DNA of 64,000 nucleotides from Cryptomeria japonica (GCF_030272615.1 NC_081407.1:101787897-101851896), one strand, 5' to 3'. Positions 1 through 11,930 are shown, numbered from the stretch's first letter. Notes: generated by a model not told the origin, from the letters alone. Numbers and translations are program-made.

Positions 1-2
1 GG

Positions 3-760
3 TTGTGTCATGTGAATTTTTATTGCATTATAAAGATCAGTTCTACTAAGGCAGTTAGAGATATACTTAAGATTGTGAAGCCCTATAATCTGATATGTAA
101 GGAATGTCAAATGGGAAAGCAAGTCAGAACTTCTTTTAAGAGTATAGAAGACAAATCTAATGATGATCTTGATCTTATTCATACTAATTTGTGTGGTCCT
201 ACTAGAATCAAAATTTTATACGGTGATAGATATTTAATGCTAATCATTGATGACTTCTAGAATGATGTGGGTTACTTTTCTAAGGGAGAAATATGAAGCA
301 TTTAAAAAGTTTAAAATCTTTAAATCTAAAGTTGAGACTGAGACAAGATTGAAGATTAAATGCTTAAGGTCAAATCAGGGTGGAGAATTCACATCCAGTG
401 AATTTAACAACTCTTGTGAGAAGCACGACATAAGGAGACGGTTATTTGCACCCTAGACACCTCAACAGAATGGAGTTGTGGGAAGGAAGAACATAACAAT
501 TTTGGATGTAGCTAGAACCATGATGATGGAAGCTAATCTGCTGCATATCTATTGGAGAGAAGTTGTGAGCATGATGGTATAAACATTCAACAAAGTTCAT
601 ATCAAAGGAGACATCAGTAAGATACCTTATGAGCTATGGTTTTGTCATACACCTACAGTTAAGTATTTTAGAATATTTGGTAGTAAATGCTATATCAAAA
701 GAGATTATTTTATTGGAAATTTTGATCCTATATGTGATGAAGGAATATTCTTGGTTATTC
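3..760 (+). pseudogene. copia A integrase fragment
   Basis: The segment begins in the GAG-pre-integrase region (motif CKECQMGKQ) and continues through the integrase core. Recognisable stretches are LCGPTR, IIDDF, RMMWVTFLR, SNQGGEFTSSEF and TPQQNGVVGRKN. The catalytic aspartate normally found in the DRGGE-type motif reads N here (SNQGGE). Stops occur at about 258-260, 454-456 and 580, and the frame shifts near 245-260. The product would insert reverse-transcribed DNA into the genome; this copy cannot be functional. Assignment to Ty1/copia follows from the order integrase before reverse transcriptase. Confidence 0.85.
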
Positions 761-800
761 TAATGAAAGAAAAGCATGTAGATGTTATAACAATTTAAAA

Positions 801-1049
801 TTGCAGAGAATTGTGGAGAACACTAATGTCAAGGTGGATGAGCAGAAAAAAAGTCAAATCAGAACTTATGAGGGTGACGTGGTAGTGAAAATGATCATAA
901 CTGAACTGGTAGAACCTACATCGGAACAAAATGTTGAACCAATTACTCCGATAGTATCAAAAAATTCAATAGTAACTGAAGATCAGTGCAGAGGAACAAT
1001 AAATCAGAAGGCTTTGAAGTATGTAAGGTTGAATCATTCAAAGGATTAG
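801..1049 (+). pseudogene. copia A integrase-RT linker fragment
   Basis: This is an 82-codon open stretch between the integrase and reverse transcriptase segments. It is poorly conserved, as this linker usually is in copia polyproteins. It ends in a LKYVRLNHSKD-like stretch that also occurs in copia B near 33590-33620, which supports its place in the same polyprotein. No catalytic motif is visible. Confidence 0.55.
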
Positions 1050-1159
1050 ATCATTGGAGACAAGAACAAAGGAGTGATGAAAAGAAGAAGGTTGGAAGTT
1101 GATGAGGTATGTTTACTTTCTCAAGTTGAACTGACATCAGTAATTGAAGCATGTAAAGA

Positions 1160-1913
1160 TGAATGTTGGATGAAAGCTATGGAAGAGCAATTAGATCAGA
1201 TAGAAAAGAATAATACATGGACTTTACTTCCTTGACCTGAAAATAATAATGTTATTGAAACTAAATGGGTTTTTAGGAATAAATTGAATGAAATTGGACA
1301 AGTTGTGAGGAATAAGGCTAGACTCATTTGTAAAGGATACTCTCAGAAGGAAGGAATTGATTATGATGAAACCTTTGCACCAGTAGCTAGGATTGAAGCT
1401 ATGAGATTATTTCTTACTTATGCTGCAGATAAGAACTACAAGGTTTATCAGATGGATGTTAAGTGTGCATTCCTGAATGGAGATCTTTAAGATGAAGTTT
1501 ATATTGAGCAACCTGATGGATTTTCACTTTTAGATGACAAAAAAAGTGTTTGCAGATTAAACAAAGCCTTATATAGATTGAAACAAGCTTCCAAAGCTTG
1601 GTATGCAAGGTTGGACAAATATATTTTGAAGCTTGGTTTCACTAAAAGTAATGTTGATAGTAATTTATATTATAAGATAACTGATGATGACATATTGATT
1701 GTTGAAATCTTTGTTGATGATATCATTTTTGGAGGTGAAGATAAGTTGTGTATGGAATTCTCTAACAATATGAAGAATGAATTTGAGATGTCTATGATTG
1801 GGGAGATGAAATTTTTCTTAGGTTTTCAGATTACTCAGACTGATAAAGGTATTTTTATTTGTCAAGCTAAGTATACTAGAGTTGTTGAAGAAATTTGGTT
1901 TGGAAAATTCTAA
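1160..1913 (+). pseudogene. copia A reverse transcriptase
   Basis: This is the RVT_2-type reverse transcriptase of copia. The order of motifs is [47 protein letters not shown], then the active-site FVDDIIFGG at about 1711-1737, then FFLGFQITQ. Stops interrupt it at about 1234 and 1488, and the frame shifts near 1885, where the next segment overlaps. The VDD aspartates are present, but the polyprotein is broken. The enzyme would copy element RNA into DNA inside virus-like particles in the cytoplasm. Confidence 0.9.
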
Positions 1914-2640
1914 ACCGGTTGGTACTCCTATGGTTACAAGTGAGAAATTGACAAAGAAAGATGTATCAACCCCAGTAAATCCTACAATGTACAAGTCTAT
2001 GATTGGAGGTTTATTTTATTTGACTCGGACTAGACCAAATATAATGAATGGAGTTTGTATTGTATCAAGATATCAGAGTGATCCTAGAGAAAATCCTAAG
2101 AGTGTCGTGAAAAGGATTTTCAAGTATTTGCAGGGAACAACTGAAAATGGTTTGTGGTATCCTAAAAATGACGGCTTTACAATTTGTGCACATATAGATG
2201 CAGATTGGGCTAGAGATGTTAATGACCAAAAGAGAACATTAGATGGAGCTTTCTTTCTTGGAAAGAAAATTATTTCATGGATCAGCAAGAAGCAGTCATG
2301 TACTTCTTTATCTACTGCTGAAGTTGAGTATGTTTCTGCTGCTACTAACTATACATAAGTTCTATGGATGAATTAAATATTGAAGGATATAAAGGTGGAT
2401 TTTAGTGAATAGATAGTTATTTACCATGATAACTCTACTGCTATTAATATATCAAAGAAAATGGTATTTCATTATAAGACTAAGCACATATCTATCAAAT
2501 ACAACTTTTTGAAGGAGAAGGTGGAAGCAAATGAAGTTAGACTGGTTTATGTGAACACTAAAGAGAAGATTGCAAAAATTTTCACTAAACCTTTGCCTAA
2601 GGAATCATTTGAGTAATTGAGCGATAGATTGGGGGTTTAT
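1882..2640 (+). pseudogene. copia A RT C-terminus and RNase H
   Basis: This continues from the reverse transcriptase after a frameshift. The connection region reads KKFGLENSKPVGTPM and GLFYLTRTRPNI. RNase H motifs follow: the GLWYPKND stretch, AHIDADWARD (first acidic residues), KKIISWISKKQ, STAEVEYVSA, then HDNSTAINISK and TKHISIKYNFLKE up to the LGVYAPP end. A stop at 2356-2358 and others at about 2375, 2410 and 2614 break the frame. Termination before 2664 is followed directly by the 3' untranslated region, into which the DNA transposon is inserted. Confidence 0.88.
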
Positions 2641-2677
2641 GCCCCTCCAATAGAGACTTGAATGATGTTGATTGATG

Positions 2678-2700
2678 GGAAAGTGCAAGGTAATGAGTCA
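2678..2700 (+). repeat. left terminal inverted repeat of the DNA transposon
   Basis: It contains AGTGCAAG at 2682-2689 and GAGTC at 2695-2699, matching the reverse complement of 26513-26535. The same end occurs at 31555 in the short derivative, with C in place of A at the fourth or fifth base. The adjacent outer triplet is ATG (2675-2677). Confidence 0.7.
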
Positions 2701-2739
2701 CAAATTCGCGGAAGTCAATGCATTAGAAAATGCGCTCTT

Positions 2740-2985
2740 AAAAATGGGGGCCTGTTTATGCTTCAGGCCCCCAAGCTGAAAGGTAACGAGGGCCCAAAGC
2801 GAAAATAAACATGCCCCCGTTTTGTTCTAAAATGGGGACTCACTTTTAAACAAAACGGGGGCCCATTGTTTAAAAACGGGTCCTCATTTCTAAATTGTAG
2901 TTTACCCTTTTTTCTCGGTGAATTTTTTCATTTTCACCCTAGAACTGAAGTGAGAACAGGAGATCAAAAACGGGCCCCCATGTTG
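2740..2985. repeat. left GC-rich subterminal repeats
   Basis: G- and C-runs of the type GGGGGCCC, flanked by T/A runs, recur every 20-40 bases in either orientation, in strong contrast to the AT-rich surroundings. The same motif family fills 25562-25682 at the other end and 31613-31915 in the short derivative. Such spaced, inverted subterminal motifs are where transposon-encoded proteins bind in CACTA-type elements; binding here is inference. Confidence 0.75.
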
Positions 2986-3059
2986 TGGATTCCATTTCAA
3001 GCCTCTACCACTATCCCAGGTACACATTCAATCATCTATTTTTACAATTTGTAATTTTC

Positions 3060-3514
3060 TTGTATATTTTTCCTATTTTTTGAGTATTATTTAGATTTTT
3101 TTGGTATTATTTTAGTTTTTTTTAAAGTAGCCTATAAATAAATTTGTTTTTACATGTGCAAATTCTTAATTTTGATTTGAAATATTCTTGATTAGTTAAG
3201 CCTAAACCCTAATCAACAAATTTACAAATCAAAACGAAACCCAGATAGTTAACAAGACAAAATATCAAATTTACAAGATACAAGATATCTTAGAAACATC
3301 AAAACAAAAACCAAATTGAAACAAAACCGAACTAAATGGAAATCAAAACCAAAACCGAAACCAAAACCAAATCGAAACTAAATGGAAATCAAAACCAAAA
3401 CCAAAACAAAACCGAAACTAAATGGAAATAAAAACCAAATCCAAACCAAACCAAACCGAAACTAAATGGATGTATCAAAACCAAAACCAAAACGAAACAT
3501 TCATTAAGAATTAG
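3060..3514. repeat. A/C-rich low-complexity repeats
   Basis: From about 3215 to 3495 the strand is a run of AAAACC and AAACCGAAAC units, with the longer unit GAAACTAAATGGAAATC recurring about every 55-60 bases. It looks like a degenerate minisatellite. The preceding 3060-3210 is T-rich with no recognisable feature. Confidence 0.6.
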
Positions 3515-5165
3515 CCATTGACATAGTCAAATTATTATAGATTTGATAACTATTTTCCTATTATTCCATGACATGACATAATAGGACCAATTATGGACCT
3601 ATAATGGCATGGCATGGCATAATAGGATATATTATGCCATAATGTCATATTAAGGAATGTCATTGTATAATAGGAATATAGTAGGTCCTATTATGCCATG
3701 CCATGGCATAATAGGACACATTATGCCATGTCATGGTATGATAGAGCCAACTATGGACCTATTATGCCATGTCATGGAGGACACATTATGTCATGATGGC
3801 ATAATATGTCGTATTATGCCATGACATTGCATAATAGGTCCATAGTTGGTCACCTCATACCATGACATGGCATAATAGGACCTATTATGCCATCATGGCA
3901 TAATAGGTCCTATTATTCCATGAAATGGCACAACAAGACCATTAAATGTTTATAGGAATTGTTTTTTTAGGTATTGGGCCTTTCAACCAATAAACGAAAA
4001 AATTTAACCACTTCTAGCAAGCCACCATTCCAATTCCTTAAATTGAACATATGTACCAAAATTATTCTTAATCCTCATTAGGCAATACAAAAGTTACCAC
4101 AATTAGGATAACCTTAAAAGTAATTAACATTACTCTTCAAATTTTAGATATCAAAGTTTAGGAGCTTAGGTTTATGCCATGTCATGGCATAAAGGTCCTA
4201 TTATGGTCCTATTATGCCATGTCATGGTATAAAAGGACCAATTATGGACACATTATTCCATGTAATGGCATAATAGGACATATTATGCCATGACATTGCA
4301 TAATAGGTCCATAGTTGGTCCTATTATATCATTTCATGGCATAATAGGACCTATTATGCCATGACATTGCATAATAGTCCACCTATTATACCATCATGGC
4401 ATAATAAGTCCATAATAGGACCTATTAAGCCATGACATGACATGATTTTCTCAAATTGCTAACTTCAACATCTAATTCATCTCCAACACTGAAGTACAGA
4501 TTCAACATGTTTACTTAGTATGATAGGACCAATTATGGACCTATTATGTCATGTCATGGCATAATAGGATCTATTATATCATGTCATTGCATAATAGGAC
4601 CTATTATGCCATGACGACATAAGAAGTCCTATTATGCCATGACATAGCATAATAGGTCCATATTCGGTCCTATTATATCATGTCATGGCATAATAGGCCC
4701 TATTATTATGCCATGACATTGCATAATAGTCTACCTATTATCATGGCATAATAGGTCCATAACAGGACATATTATGCCATGACATGACATGATTCTCTCG
4801 AATTTCCAACTTTGTCATCTAATTCATCTCCAACACTGAAGTACTAATTCGGCATGTTTAATTAGTATGATAGGACCAATTATGGACCTATTATGTCATG
4901 TCATGGCATAATAGGACCTATTATTCCATGTCATTGTATGATAGGACCTACTATGCCATGATGACATAATAAGTCCTATTATGCCATGACATTGCATAAT
5001 AGGTCCATAGTTGATCCTTTTATATCATGTCATGGCATAATAGGACCTATTATGCCATCATGGTATAATAGGACCTATTATGCCATAATGGCATAATAGG
5101 TCCTATTATGCCATGACATTGCATAATAGGTCCATAATAGGACCTATTAAGCAATGACATGACAT
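3515..5165. repeat. array of ATAATAGGACCTATTAT-type palindromes
   Basis: The segment consists largely of variations on a self-complementary motif, ATGGCATAATAGG joined to CCTATTATGCCAT, separated by CATGACATGG-type linkers that are themselves palindromic. Several dozen half-sites are visible by eye. Longer modules containing CATCTAATTCATCTCC recur at about 4460, 4820 and 5190, so the array grew by duplication of units of 350 bases or so. It lies in the left arm of the DNA transposon, upstream of its plus-strand gene. No coding capacity. Confidence 0.85.
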
Positions 5166-5560
5166 GATTTTCTCGATTTGCCAACTTCGTCATCTAATTC
5201 ATCTCCAACACTAAAGTACTAATTCAACATGTTTACTTAGTAAATGACCACTTAGAGAGGTTACCATCTAATATATTAGTACTATTCCAACATAAAGTAC
5301 TAATGTAACATATTTACCAGAACTATTACTTAATTATTTATTATATAAATTACTTTATATATGTTGATCTTATTTAACTTTTTTTACAAGTTCATGTATG
5401 GAATATTTTATATTGATTTTAATAGTTGATGCAATTTACAAGAAATGAATATATTAAATTGAATATATAATAGATTTATGAAGTTTCATTGAAAGTTTTT
5501 ATTAAGTTTTGTGCAATTTTATATTTAAAGGTTCAATAGTATTTACATGTATATTAATGA
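5157..5560 (+). repeat. direct repeat copy 1, left arm of DNA transposon
   Basis: This segment is repeated at 6025-6430 with an offset of 868 bases at TAAATGACCACTTAGAGAGG (5241 and 6109). Both copies run from the CATCTAATTCATCTCC module through an AT-rich stretch ending in TACATGTATATT. The intervening 5561-6024 holds AT-rich sequence and a further stretch of the palindrome array (about 5820-6035). Confidence 0.8.
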
Positions 5561-6024
5561 TATGCATATTAATATTTTGTTTAACTTAATGTTTTGATGA
5601 ATTAGTTTTTTTGGGTAACTAAATAGGAAAATATAATACTTAAGATGATTTTTTCCCTCTTACTTCAATCAAATATATGAGAAAAGTATTTCATATTGAT
5701 TAGACATTTTATTTTATTTATATTGATTGAATTTTCTTTTAAGCCATGACATGATATGATTTTCTCAAATTGCCAACTTCGTCATCTAATTCATCTCCAA
5801 CACTGAAGTACTAATTTGACATGTTTACTTAGTATTATAGGACCAATTATGGACCTATTATATCATGTCATTGCATAATAGGACCTATCATGCCATGATG
5901 GAATAATAAGTCCTATTATGCCATGATGGAATAATAAGTCCTATTATGCCATGACATTGCATAATAGTCCACCTATTATGCCATCATGGCATAATAGGTC
6001 CATAATAGGACCTATTAAGCCACG

Positions 6025-6430
6025 ACATGACATGATTTTCTCGAATTGTTGACTTCATCATCTAATTCATCTCCAACACTGAAGTACTAATTCGACATGT
6101 TTACTTAGTAAATGACCACTTAGAGAGGTTACCATCTAATATATTAGTACTATTCCAACACAGAGTACTAATGTAACATGTTTACCAAAACTGTGACTTA
6201 ATTATGTATTATATAAATTGCTTTATATATGTTGATCTTATTTAAATTTTTTTACAAGTTCATGTATGGAATATTTTATATTGATTTTAATAGTTGATGC
6301 ATTTTACAAGAAATGAATGCATTAAATTGAATATATAATAGATTTATGAAGTTTCATTGAAAGTTTTTATTAAGTTTTGTTCGCAAATTTTATATTTAAA
6401 GATTCAATAGTATGTACATGTATATTTTTA
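6025..6430 (+). repeat. direct repeat copy 2, left arm of DNA transposon
   Basis: This is the second copy of the 5157-5560 segment, offset 868 bases, with scattered substitutions and small indels. It ends about 140 bases before the start codon of the plus-strand transposon gene, so its end is the likely upstream region of that gene. The remaining 6431-6567 is AT-rich with no clear motif. Confidence 0.8.
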
Positions 6431-6639
6431 AGTTCAATATTATATTATATTTCATGTGTATGTCATTCAATAACATAGAAATATTACTATTTATAATTTT
6501 TTTTTTTAAACTAAAATAGACTCTTCTTTGACATAGAGTTGTATATAATTCATGTATATCTTTATATATGAAGGATCTCTTTGCTATCATGGATGTCTTT
6601 GACATAGATGAATTATTAGGTGAAAATCCCCCACCACAA

Positions 6640-6740
6640 CCCCCTCCTCCTCCATGTCCACGTCCACGTCCACGTCCACCACCACCATCACCATCACCAC
6701 CACCACTACCACCACCACCACCTCCACCTCCACCCCCTAG
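6640..6740. repeat. CCACC/CCACGT microsatellite
   Basis: C/A-rich short tandem repeats encode the proline tract in one frame and a histidine tract in another. This is a likely slippage site and the probable cause of the frame change in the surrounding gene. Confidence 0.85.
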
Positions 6741-6747
6741 ATTGGAT

Positions 6748-6752
6748 GAAAT
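6748..6752 (+). repeat. target-site duplication GAAAT, left copy
   Basis: GAAAT lies directly outside the left LTR and again at 19295-19299 directly outside the right LTR. Five bases is the usual duplication for LTR retrotransposons. Confidence 0.95.
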
Positions 6753-8409
6753 TGTGTAGGGGAAAAAGTGAGACTAGGTTAACATGTCCTAATCCTACCT
6801 TTTGACACACATTACGGAATACGAAAGAGCCTAGACGTATCACACAATTGGCTACTTCTTTTTGTGAAAGAGAGAGCCACGGGCTAGCTATTAGGATTTC
6901 TATTCCTTTGTTGAAATTGAAAGATAAAAAGATACAAGTTCAAGTCCTAATCCCAAAATGTATGTATGAACTAATAACAAGATTGCAGAATTGAGATTAA
7001 ACAATGAACAGTTGTAAACACAAGGTTAAAACAAGAATGTAGATGCATACCCGAAGTCAAAATCTGATTGAAAATGTTTGGGACAGGGGCGCAGGCACCA
7101 CTGTCCTAATACTGTGCTAGAAACTGCTCCTGAAACTGTTGTCTTGCACTCTAGAAAACTGTCGGAAATGCTGTCTGTTAGGAGGACCAGGGCACCTAGC
7201 GCCTCTGTCCCAAGGACCAGGGAACCCAGCGCCCCTTTCTTGGTAGGACCAGGGCACCCCATGCCCCTGTCCTAGTCTTTTGCTCTGCAATTTGGTGTGG
7301 AGTGCTGTCTCGACCTGCTTTTCCCGGATCTGTAACCTGCGGCGTCGTCCGAGTCCTGAAACCTGCACTTATATCTGAAAAGGGTGTGGGCGGCTATATA
7401 GGGTTTTGCTTTAGTCAAACCCCCGCTTCGGTGATTTCCACCTCCACGAATAGCCAAGTTGTACTGTAAAATGTATTGTGTGTGCAGATCTTGTGTGTGT
7501 GCAAGATCCTAAAATGCAAGCAAGCAAACTAGAGCAACCTAGAAAGTAAACCCTAATTGCTTGTAAATGACAATGTAAATGCTCTAAATCAAGATGCAAA
7601 GTGATCTAAAGCATGAATAAATGATATATTGAAGCTTATGCAAAGAGATGAAAACAACATGAAATCATACCCAACCCCCAAGGGAGGGGTACAAGCCAAT
7701 CTTCAGTCGGTAATCTCCTATTGTTCTTCAATTTTTTCCAAGCCCTAAATGGATGAATGAAATTGATAAATGCTTGATAGAGGGATGTTGAATGTTGTTG
7801 AAGTCTTCGAAGATCTTCTCTTTCACTGCATATGAGGTTCCTGAAAACAAAATTCAGATCCCTTCAAATGAAGAAAGAGAGCTCTTATGTATGAAACCCT
7901 AGGTTGTAATTTCATCTTTTGGCCGACCTAGAGATTGAATATCCCACCAATTTCTTGGGGTTAAGCTTTATTTTATGATTGGATTGCACTCCTAAAATTT
8001 CGAGAAAAATGTCCAGGACCATGTGCACTCCGGGCGCCATGGTCCCGACAAATTTTCACCAAATTTTTAGGGTCATTGGATATGATGATTTTAGAGAGAA
8101 TCTTGGAGTTAAAGGTGATTTCGAGATGTTTTGACCCCGAAATCAAGCCCCCAAGTTCAGAATAGGACTTAATTAGGGTTTTTGATTGAATGATGTATTG
8201 GAGGAATAAAATGAAAGGGGCACACTTTAATGAAAGGGCCCAACTTTATGATGTAGAAGATGATGAAATAGAACTTTAGACCTAATTAATTTGATTAATT
8301 AAGTGCTAAAGGGGAAATGGAATGCAAATGCAAAATGCACCAAGGCAGGTGCTAAACTAGGTGTAAAATTGTACTGCTTTAGCAAGTACGTATAATTTAT
8401 GACGCTACA
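6753..8409 (-). repeat. 3' LTR of the Tat-type element
   Basis: On the minus strand it starts TGTAGCGTC and ends CCTACACA. It aligns end to end with 17638-19294 without net length change. It contains three tandem GGACCAGGGC...AGCGCC units at about 7170-7275 and a related GGACCATGTGC...GGCGCCATGGTCC stretch at about 8019-8050, all capable of folding into GC-rich hairpins. Confidence 0.95.
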
Positions 8410-8428
8410 TTTAGCCCCCACTTTAGCG
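8410..8428 (-). promoter_or_regulatory. polypurine tract of the Tat-type element
   Basis: On the minus strand AAAGTGGGGGCTAAA ends right at the TG of the 3' LTR, which is where the plus-strand DNA primer must lie. A near-identical tract sits at the same place beside the LTR that ends at 54549. Confidence 0.8.
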
Positions 8429-9017
8429 GTCATATGAGTACTATGTGCATATGCAAGCTAAAGTACAAAAAAGTAAACATCATTTGAAAAAGGATATATC
8501 CATAAGTTGTCGGACAAAGCCCCCAGCGGTGTCTATAGTACACAGTTAGGAACCGCACCCTACAAAACACACGTTAGATCACAAAATCACCTAATGCTTA
8601 CTAAGGAAAGTGATGAAATTAGTGAGTAGCTATATGCCCCCCCTGTTTCGACTTGCTTATTAGGGAGGTGAAACAGGGTAGCATGTTTACTTATGACAAA
8701 TTGTGTAAGAGATTATTGATGAGGGATGTTCACTGAATAGGCTTCATCAGAGCACTTTTTGGAACATCTCGAGAGTAGGGGAATGAAAATACAATTCCTA
8801 CATAACAAACAGTTCAAAAATCGCATGTCCCAAACTCAAGTTATGATGAAATGAGTGATAGAGGAAGATTAGGGTTTTGAAAGTAAAGGTAAAGGAATGA
8901 AAGTATATACCTTGAAAGTGACATTTGCATTTGTCACTTTGTTGATTTCAAAATATTGTTCATTGCAGAGGAGCCCACATAGCCATCATCATGCCTTCAC
9001 AATGACCGAAGCGTCCC

Positions 9018-11408
9018 ATGAGGATTGAGATCCTGCGACAGGCCGTGATCGACGATGAGCCACTAGATGAGGTGAGTTGACTGAATGTTGACTTTTGATT
9101 TTCTGCATTTGACTTTCTGTGATCATTTGTGGGCCCTAGAATCTGACCCTGGGTCCCACCCAGGGCGCCATGGTCCCAATCAGGACCTGGTGAGAGATGT
9201 CAGGGTTAGCATACGATGTTTGATAGTTTGCATGAATGATTTTGATGATTGAGTACTGATTATAGTTATGTTTTTGTGTTGCAAGGTCTCCCATACATGA
9301 GAGAGCATACGGCGGGACAGATTCTTTGCAGTTTGCGAGATCAGATTCCCCGACTGACTCAGGTAGAGAGAGATACATTATCCATAGTGGGTTTATGGTA
9401 TGCGATCCTCATGCCAGCCATTCGGTTCCATCTTGCGATGGTGATGGCAGTGATGGAGCGATGGGATCCTGACACATGCACATTCCATCTTCCAGTAGGA
9501 GAGCTGACGGTTACACTTGAGGATGTGTACTGCATACTTCGTCTTCCTATCAGAGGAGCTACTGTGACATATGCGACTGATCGGTCTATGGAGGACCATC
9601 AGAGGGAGCAGGTATATTGCATAGGGAGAGTCATGCTGAGCGAGATGAGAGGTCACATCATGGTCAGCTGGCTCTTAAATCCTACAAGAGAGGTGCCCCT
9701 TGTGAGACGTCTTATGATCGCCATCATAGCACTAGCCGTCTGCCCTAATGGGCGAGGTATGCACATGCATGGGGGTCTCACATGGTGCATCAGAGCTATG
9801 GAGAGACATAGGAGAGTATATGCTTGGGGTCAGAGTATGCTTGCACATCTCTATCACGACCTCGAGGAGTATGTCTTTGGACAAGGTTGCAGCTTGATGA
9901 CATGCACACTTCTGCAGGTGTGGATATTTGAGCACTTCACATGCACCAGGCCTGTCAGCTTTCTGATGAGTATGGCTAGCGAGCAACCTAGGGTGTTTGC
10001 CTATCCACTTACCAGTGAGTGGAGATTTGGGGATCTGCTATATTAGAGAGTGATATTTGATAGATTGACAGCCGAGGTGACAGTATGGAGACCATATCTG
10101 TGGATGCACAGATGGGATGGGATGGAGAGATAGTTAGCATGCTTACAGAGGAACCGCCTACTACGGGGACGATATTCTCATATCATAGTCCCATTCTATT
10201 TTGATCGAGTACGGAGGCAGTTTGGGCTAGAGCAGTGTGTTCCAGCCGATGTACCCATCTACACTCGACACTCACGAGTCCTTCCCAGACCTAGAGCAGT
10301 AGCGAGACCGATGATAGATGACATCGAGATTACATATATAGAGGGATCCGATCAGGATGTAGTCATTGATTACTCTGCAGAGCCTGGAGCACAACGCAGG
10401 TATGTCTCATGGTTTATGAGATCATACCCAGGGCCTATCTTTCCACTAGACCACCCGACAGGCCATCCAGGCCCATGGAGACATGGAGACTGAGATGAGG
10501 ACCAGGGATCCAGGTCGGAGGAGCCAGAGGAGGGAGAGGGTCATGAGGAGGCAAGAGATCCTAATCCACCCACAGGAGATCAGCCTAGTGCCGAGGAGGA
10601 GGAGGAGGGAGAGGAGGATGACACAGATAGAGATGAGGAGAATGAGGATGTAGGTGAGGATGCGGATGAGGACGAGGATGAGGATGAGGATAGAGATGAC
10701 GAGGAGGGGTCAGATGTAGTTCCCCACCATTCAGGAGATGATACCATAGCCCTGGATCCTCCTCTTATTCCCCAAAAGGGGGAACATGAGGCGATACGGA
10801 GACCTGTTTCTAGTACGGGCCAGCCTACACCCATCGTGCATAGATTATTTGAGCATGGGGAGCCTAGTAGTTCCCAGTCACAGATGCTACCATATCATGA
10901 TCCCTACTGGCGTGAGGGAGATCCAGGTATAGTAAGTTTATATTGATTGATTAATGTTTTGATGATATAGAATGGTACTAATACAAAAATTTGTTCTACT
11001 GCTACAGCTAATGTGCAGGAGTGGCATTCCCTAATTCAACAAGTAGTGACAGACATTTCCATGATGGCATAGATCCCTAGTTCCTCACAGATTGCTTATA
11101 GGCCTCAGGGGAACGCGGGTCGGCATGAGGACTTGTTTTCCCCATTTCGAGTACAGGTAGACATATGGAGGGAGAGAGAGAGAGTTCTATCAGAGAACCT
11201 TCAGCATGCACAGCGAGATCTAGTAGTAGCTCAGGCCGAGGCTACCTCCTATCGCGCGATCCTTATGGATAGGGATCGTAGGAGTTCCTCTCGGAGTCAC
11301 TCACGGTCTATATCACGCTACACACCTATGGGTCCACCTGGATGGCCAGATCAGGAGGGAGCATCTAGTCGTCACTCTCTAGCCACCAGCCCTAGCGATA
11401 GGAGATGA
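9018..11408 (+). pseudogene. plant mobile domain (PMD) gene carried antisense in the Tat element
   Basis: The long coding exon (about 9286-10926) matches the aminotransferase-like plant mobile domain: GLPYMREHTAGQIL, then ERWDPDTCTFHLPVGELTVTLEDV and RLPIRG, then AYPLTSEWRFGDLLY. A C-terminal region follows with DVPIYTRHSR, a highly acidic Glu/Asp tract (about 10494-10710) and, after an intron (10927-11007, GTATAG...TACAG, phase 1), an Arg/Ser-rich end closing at 11408. A possible first exon starts at ATG 9018 and ends at the GTGAGT donor at 9072, but its phase does not fit the next exon by one base. In-frame stops lie at 10044, 10131, 10491 and 11070. PMD proteins of the MAIN/MAIL type act in silencing of transposons, and related domains are known from plant transposons. 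Role here unknown. Confidence 0.8.
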
Positions 11409-11930
11409 TTTTATGATGTAGGATAGGTCATATTTTGGATGTATAATGACCTATATTTGTATACGATCCACATATATATATATATATATACATGCTTCTC
11501 TTTTGTCTCAAATGTGTTATCTTTAATGCTTAAAACAATGTGTATTTTGCTTTGATTAAATCTAATACATTTGGTAGGTGTACATGTATGTTCAGGATTT
11601 AATTTCCATGTGATTGATTTCTCAATGCTCCATGATTAAATTGATACATGTGTGACTTAATTAAAATATTTAATCAAGTACTACATTGATGATAGGGAAG
11701 AAATATGCATTAAGTCTAAGAATCATATAACTAATGTGATTTAATTTTGAACTTAAACACAACATGATACGATTCTACTTAACACATAAAGACATTGTAT
11801 AATATGCTAGCATAATGGAAATGTAAATCATTTAACTCTATTTTGCTCTAATTAAGATATACTAACATATTACCCAATGTTGACGAACTGAAAAGAAGTT
11901 TAGATGAAATGAAAGATAAGGAATGGAAAA
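11409..11930. other. non-coding spacer between PMD gene and polyprotein
   Basis: This AT-rich stretch between the two convergent coding units holds a TA microsatellite at about 11470-11490 and no recognisable gene. It is the shared 3' region of the PMD gene and the polyprotein. Confidence 0.6.

Larger units (their letters stand above)
6568..6752 (+). pseudogene. DNA transposon plus-strand gene, 5' part with proline tract
   Basis: The frame opens with ATG at 6568, or more likely at 6589 (MDVFDIDELLGE), an acidic start followed by a tract of about 40 residues that are mostly proline with a short Pro-Arg alternation. The tract is encoded by a CCACC microsatellite. The Tat retrotransposon cuts the gene at 6753, and coding resumes after the duplicated GAAAT at 19295. 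The frame open on the right joins the left in a different phase, which implies an indel in the microsatellite. I do not recognise the protein family. The first exon would be roughly 1 kb after removal of the insertion. Confidence 0.55.

Noticed and set aside
6620-6805. Open frame with a histidine-rich tract
   Set aside because: It is another phase of the CCACC microsatellite and runs into the LTR. The proline phase has the better start and acidic N-terminus, although the frame after the insertion leaves some doubt.
7026-7599. Several short open frames in the LTR, repeated at 17986-18484
   Set aside because: They lie wholly in the LTR, differ in phase between the copies and arise from the GC-rich hairpin repeats.
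10580-10834. Serine-rich minus-strand frame
   Set aside because: It is the antisense of the Glu/Asp tract of the PMD gene.
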